Assembly (NCBI GenBank): GCA_032209605.1 | Contig: JASFXZ010000016.1 | Coordinates: 14,012,001 to 14,076,000, forward strand | Source: Mactromeris polynyma | Lineage: Eukaryota; Mollusca; Bivalvia; Venerida; Mactridae | Direction: 5' to 3' | DNA: 64,000 nucleotides | Shown: piece after piece, positions 58,801 through 64,000 of the stretch | Position numbering within the stretch: the first letter of the stretch is position 1 | Layout of the letters: the number at the start of each line of letters is the position of its first letter | Translations under genes and position numbers: made by a program | Notes under the pieces: model-generated | Database searches by the model: none | What the model was told of the DNA's origin: nothing | Seen by the model: only the letters and a program-made list of their open reading frames with translations

Positions 58801-61800
58801 AGATACTACACATACTTTCCACAGATACTACATACTTTCCACAGATACTACACATACTTTCCACAGATACTACATACTTTCCACAGAGACTACATACTTT
58901 CCACATATACTACATACTTTCCACAGATACTACACATACTTTCCACAGATACTACATACTTTCCACAGATACTACATACTTTCCACATATACTACATACT
59001 TCCCACAGATACTACATACTTTCCACAGATACTACCCATACTTTCCACATATACTACATACTTTCCACAGATACTACATACTTTCCACAGATACTACCCA
59101 TACTTTCCACATATACTACATACTTTCCACAGATACTACACATACTTTCCACAGAGACTACATACTTTCCACAGATACTACATACTTTCCACAGAGACTA
59201 CACATAATTTCCACAGAGACTACATACTTTCCACAGATACTACATACTTTCCACATATACTACATACTTTCCACAGATACTACATACTTTCCACATATAC
59301 ACATACTTTCCACATATACACATACTTTCCACAGAGACTACATACTTTCCACAGAGACTACATACTTTCCACATATACTACACATACTTTCCACAGATAC
59401 TACATACTTTCCACAGATACTACCCATACTTTCCACATATACTACATACTTTCCACAGATACTACACATACTTTCCACAGATACTACATACTTTCCACAG
59501 ATACTACCCATACTTTCCACATATACTACATACTTTCCACAGATACTACATACTTTCCACAGATACTACATACTTTCCACAGATACTACATACTTTCCAC
59601 AGATACTACATACTTTCCACAGAGACTACATACTTTCCACAGATACTACACATACTTTCCACAGAGACTACATACTTTCCACAGATACTACACATACTTT
59701 CCACAGATACTACATACTTTCCACAGATACTACACATACTTTCCACAGATACTACATACTTTCCACAGATACTACACATACTTTCCACAGATACTACATA
59801 CTTTCCACAGATACTACACATACTTTCCACAGATACTACATACTTTCCACAGATACTACACATACTTTCCACAGATACTACATACTTTCCACAGAGACTA
59901 CATACTTTCCACATATACTACATACTTTCCACAGATACTACACATACTTTCCACAGATACTACATACTTTCCACAGATACTACACATACTTTCCACAGAT
60001 ACTACATACTTTCCACAGATACTACATACTTTCCACAGATACTACATACTTTCCACAGATACTACATACTTTCCACAGATACTACATACTTTCCACAGAT
60101 ACTACCCATACTTTCCACATATACTACATACTTTCCACAGATACTACATACTTTCCACAGATACTACCCATACTTTCCACATATACACATACTTTCCACA
60201 GATACTACATACTTTCCACAGATACTACATACTTTCCACATATACTACATACTTTCCACAGATACTACATACTTTCCACATATACTACATACTTTCCACA
60301 GATACTACCCATACTTTCCACAGAGACTACACATACTTTCCACAGATACTACATACTTTCCACAGATACTACCCATACTTTCCACATATACTACATACTT
60401 TCCACAGATACTACATACTTTCCACAGATACTACCCATACTTTCCACATATACTACATACTTTCCACAGATACTACACATACTTTCCACATATACTACAT
60501 ACTTTCCACAGATACTACACATACTTTCCACAGATACTACATACTTTCCACAGAGACTACATACTTTCCACATATACTACATACTTTCCACAGATACTAC
60601 ACATACTTTCCACAGATACTACATACTTTCCACAGATACTACATACTTTCCACATATACTACATACTTTCCACAGATACTACATACTTTCCACAGATACT
60701 ACCCATACTTTCCACATATACTACATACTTTCCACAGATACTACATACTTTCCACAGATACTACCCATACTTTCCACATATACTACATACTTTCCACAGA
60801 TACTACATACTTTCCACAGATACTACCATACTTTCCACATATACTACATACTTTCCACAGATACTACACATACTTTCCACAGAGACTACATACTTTCCAC
60901 AGATACTACATACTTTCCACAGAGACTACACATACTTTCCACAGAGACTACATACTTTCCACAGATACTACATACTTTCCACATATACTACATACTTTCC
61001 ACAGATACTACATACTTTCCACATATACACATACTTTCCACATATACACATACTTTCCACAGAGACTACATACTTTCCACAGAGACTACATACTTTCCAC
61101 ATATACTACACATACTTTCCACAGATACTACATACTTTCCACAGATACTACCCATACTTTCCACATATACTACATACTTTCCACAGATACTACACATACT
61201 TTCCACAGATACTACATACTTTCCACAGATACTACACATACTTTCCACAGATACTACCCATACTTTCCACATATACTACATACTTTCCACAGATACTACA
61301 TACTTTCCACAGATACTACATACTTTCCACAGATACTACATACTTTCCACAGATACTACATACTTTCCACAGAGACTACATACTTTCCACAGATACTACA
61401 CATACTTTCCACAGAGACTACATACTTTCCACAGATACTACACATACTTTCCACAGATACTACATACTTTCCACAGATACTACACATACTTTCCACAGAT
61501 ACTACATACTTTCCACAGATACTACACATACTTTCCACAGATACTACATACTTTCCACAGATACTACACATACTTTCCACAGATACTACATACTTTCCAC
61601 AGATACTACACATACTTTCCACAGATACTACATACTTTCCACAGAGACTACATACTTTCCACATATACTACATACTTTCCACAGATACTACACATACTTT
61701 CCACAGATACTACATACTTTCCACAGATACTACACATACTTTCCACAGATACTACATACTTTCCACAGATACTACATACTTTCCACAGATACTACATACT

Positions 61801-64000
61801 TTCCACATATACTACATACTTTCCACAGATACTACATACTTTCCACAGATACTACCCATACTTTCCACATATACTACATACTTTCCACAGATACTACATA
61901 CTTTCCACAGATACTACCCATACTTTCCACAGAGAATACATACTTTCCACAGATACTACATACTTTCCACATATACTACATACTTTCCACAGATACTACA
62001 CATACTTTCCACAGATACTACATACTTTCCACAGATACTACCCATACTTTCCACATATACTACATACTTTCCACAGATACTACACATACTTTCCACAGAG
62101 ACTACATACTTTCCACAGATACTACACATACTTTCCACAGATACTACATACTTTCCACAGAGACTACACATACTTTCCACAGATACTACATACTTTCCAC
62201 AGAGACTACACATACTTTCCACAGATACTACATACTTTCCATAGATACTACACATACTTTCCACAGATACTACATACTTTCCACAGATACTACATACTTT
62301 CCACAGATACTACATACTTTCCACAGATACTACATACTTTCCACAGATACTACATACTTTCCACAGATACTACATACTTTCCACAGATACTACATACTTT
62401 CCACAGATACTACATACTTTCCACAGATACTACACATACTTTCCACAGATACTACATACTTTCCACAGATACTACACACTTTCCACAGATACTACATACT
62501 TTCCACAGATACTACACATACTTTCCACAGAGACTACACATACTTTCCACAGATACTACATACTTTCCACAGATACTACATACTTTCCACAGATACTACA
62601 TACTTTCCACAGATACTACCCATACTTTCCACAGATACTACATACTTTCCACAGATACTACATACTTTCCACAGATACTACATACTTTCCACAGATACTA
62701 CATACTTTCCACATATACACATACTTTCCACAGAGACTACATACTTTCCACAGATACTACATACTTTCCACAGATACTACATACTTTCCACAGATACTAC
62801 ATACTTTCCACAGATACTACATACTTTCCACAGATACTACATACTTTCCACATATACACATACTTTCCACAGATACTACATACTTTCCACCGATACTACA
62901 TACTTTCCACAGATACTACATACTTTCCACAGATACTACATACTTTCCACAGATACTACATACTTTCCACAGATACTACATACTTTCCACATATACTACA
63001 TACTTTCCACAGATACTACATACTTTCCACAGATACTACATACTTTCCACAGAGACTACATACTTTCCACAGATACTACACATACTTTCCACAGAGACTA
63101 CATACTTTCCACAGAGACTACATACTTTCCACAGAGACTACACATACTTTCCACAGAGACTACATACTTTCCACAGATACTACACATACTTTCCACAGAT
63201 ACTACATACTTTCCACAGAGACTACATACTTTCCACATATACTACATACTTTCCACAGATACTACACATACTTTCCACAGATACTACATACTTTCCACAG
63301 ATACTACATACTTTCCACATATACTACATACTTTCCACAGATACTACACATACTTTCCACAGATACTACATACTTTCCACAGATACTACATACTTTCCAC
63401 ATATACTACATACTTTCCACAGATACTACACATACTTTCCACAGATACTACACATACTTTCCACAGATACTACACATACTTTCCACAGATACTACATACT
63501 TTCCACAGAGACTACATACTTTCCACAGATACTACACATACTTTCCACAGATACTACATTCTTTCCAATAATAATACATTCTTTCCACAGATACTACATA
63601 CTTTCCACAGATACTACATACTTTCCACAGTTACTACATACTTTCCACAGAGACTACATACTTTCCACAGATACTACATACTTTCCACAGAGACTACATA
63701 CTTTCCACAGATACTACATACTTTCCACAGAGACTACATACTTTCCACAGAGACTACACATACTTTCCACAGAGACTACATACTTTCCACAGATACTACA
63801 CATACTTTCCACAGAGACTACATACTTTCCACAGATACTACATACTTTCCACAGATACTACATACTTTCCACAGATACTACATACTTTCCACAGATACTA
63901 CACATACTTTCCACAGAGACTACACATACTTTCCACAGATACTACACATACTTTCCACAGTTACTACATACTTTCCACAGAGACTACATACTTTCCACAG
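55803..64000 (+). repeat. 20-bp minisatellite, at least 8.2 kb (~400 units), running off the window
   Basis: The consensus unit is CTTTCCACAGATACTACATA. Variants: 22-bp units ending CACATA or CCCATA; AGAGACTAC instead of AGATACTAC; CATATACTAC; short CATATACACA units; ACCGATACTAC. The order of variants repeats over long distances: about 58500-59950 reappears at 60180-61700 (offset 1667 growing to 1750 bp). No stop occurs in the forward frames, so a frame of more than 2100 codons is open; it is an artefact, as are the minus-strand VSVESMCSICGKY frames. Confidence 0.98.

Noticed and set aside
55771..62244. 2157-codon open frame (HTFHRYYILSTDTT-type repeats)
   Set aside because: A consequence of the 20-bp minisatellite lacking stops in forward frames. 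It has a Thr/His/Tyr composition set by the repeat and an intronic position.
58724..62264. Minus-strand frames with VSVESMCSICGKY repeats
   Set aside because: Reverse frames of the same minisatellite.

Overview
This is animal nuclear DNA. It has GT-AG introns, AT-rich intergenic sequence, tRNA-derived SINEs, many short inverted-repeat transposons and very long minisatellites. The gene content (tandem B-box/coiled-coil/beta-propeller genes, EGF-repeat receptors with mucin-like stalks) and the style of the dispersed repeats suggest a lophotrochozoan, most likely a bivalve mollusc. The species assignment is inference.

Region 1 (1-24,080) is a recent segmental-duplication cluster with three copies of a two-exon TRIM-like gene on the + strand (1708-4109, 5713-8038, 17255-19576). 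Copies A and B are direct tandem duplicates of about 4.0 kb. Copy C has the longer 5' flank of A and the longer 3' flank of B. Copy A has a 1-bp frameshift in its second B-box plus an in-frame 51-bp repeat expansion. B and C look intact. Two other elements also changed after duplication: a 37-bp minisatellite (about 6 units after B, about 62 after C) and a 2.3-kb repeat-rich insertion in the 5' flank of C. A decayed DDE transposase lies at 10.5-11.2 kb.

Region 2 (25,215-34,557) is a complete ten-exon DNAJB11 (ERdj3) gene, the ER-lumen Hsp40 co-chaperone, 357 aa. An XBP1/UPRE-type site (CCACGTCA) lies 16 bp upstream of its ATG. The introns carry a LINE fragment, several SINEs, TIR elements and a 29-bp minisatellite.

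Region 3 (34,558-42,100) has no gene I can support. It holds a hAT-like element with a near-perfect 8-bp target duplication and a SINE inside it, several MITE families (one carrying palindromic TGACGTCA sites), short tandem repeats and two close TCACGTGA E-boxes.

Region 4 (42,101-64,000) is a head-to-head inverted duplication of a single-pass EGF-repeat receptor gene. Gene 1 is on the - strand (exons between 49,224 and 42,101) and gene 2 on the + strand (50,830 to 55,478, continuing past the window). The two share the signal-peptide exon, TATA box, intron positions and phases, and intronic transposons. They have since diverged: gene 1 lacks the Thr-rich stalk and about 127 residues of the EGF exon, its introns gained 22-bp and 23-bp minisatellites, and gene 2's intron 3 holds an 8.2-kb (or longer) array of a 20-bp unit that runs off the window. 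Gene 1's cytoplasmic exon has four YxxP motifs and one YxxL, which suggests a phagocytic or signalling receptor.

Most long open frames in the window are tandem-repeat artefacts and are not annotated as genes.
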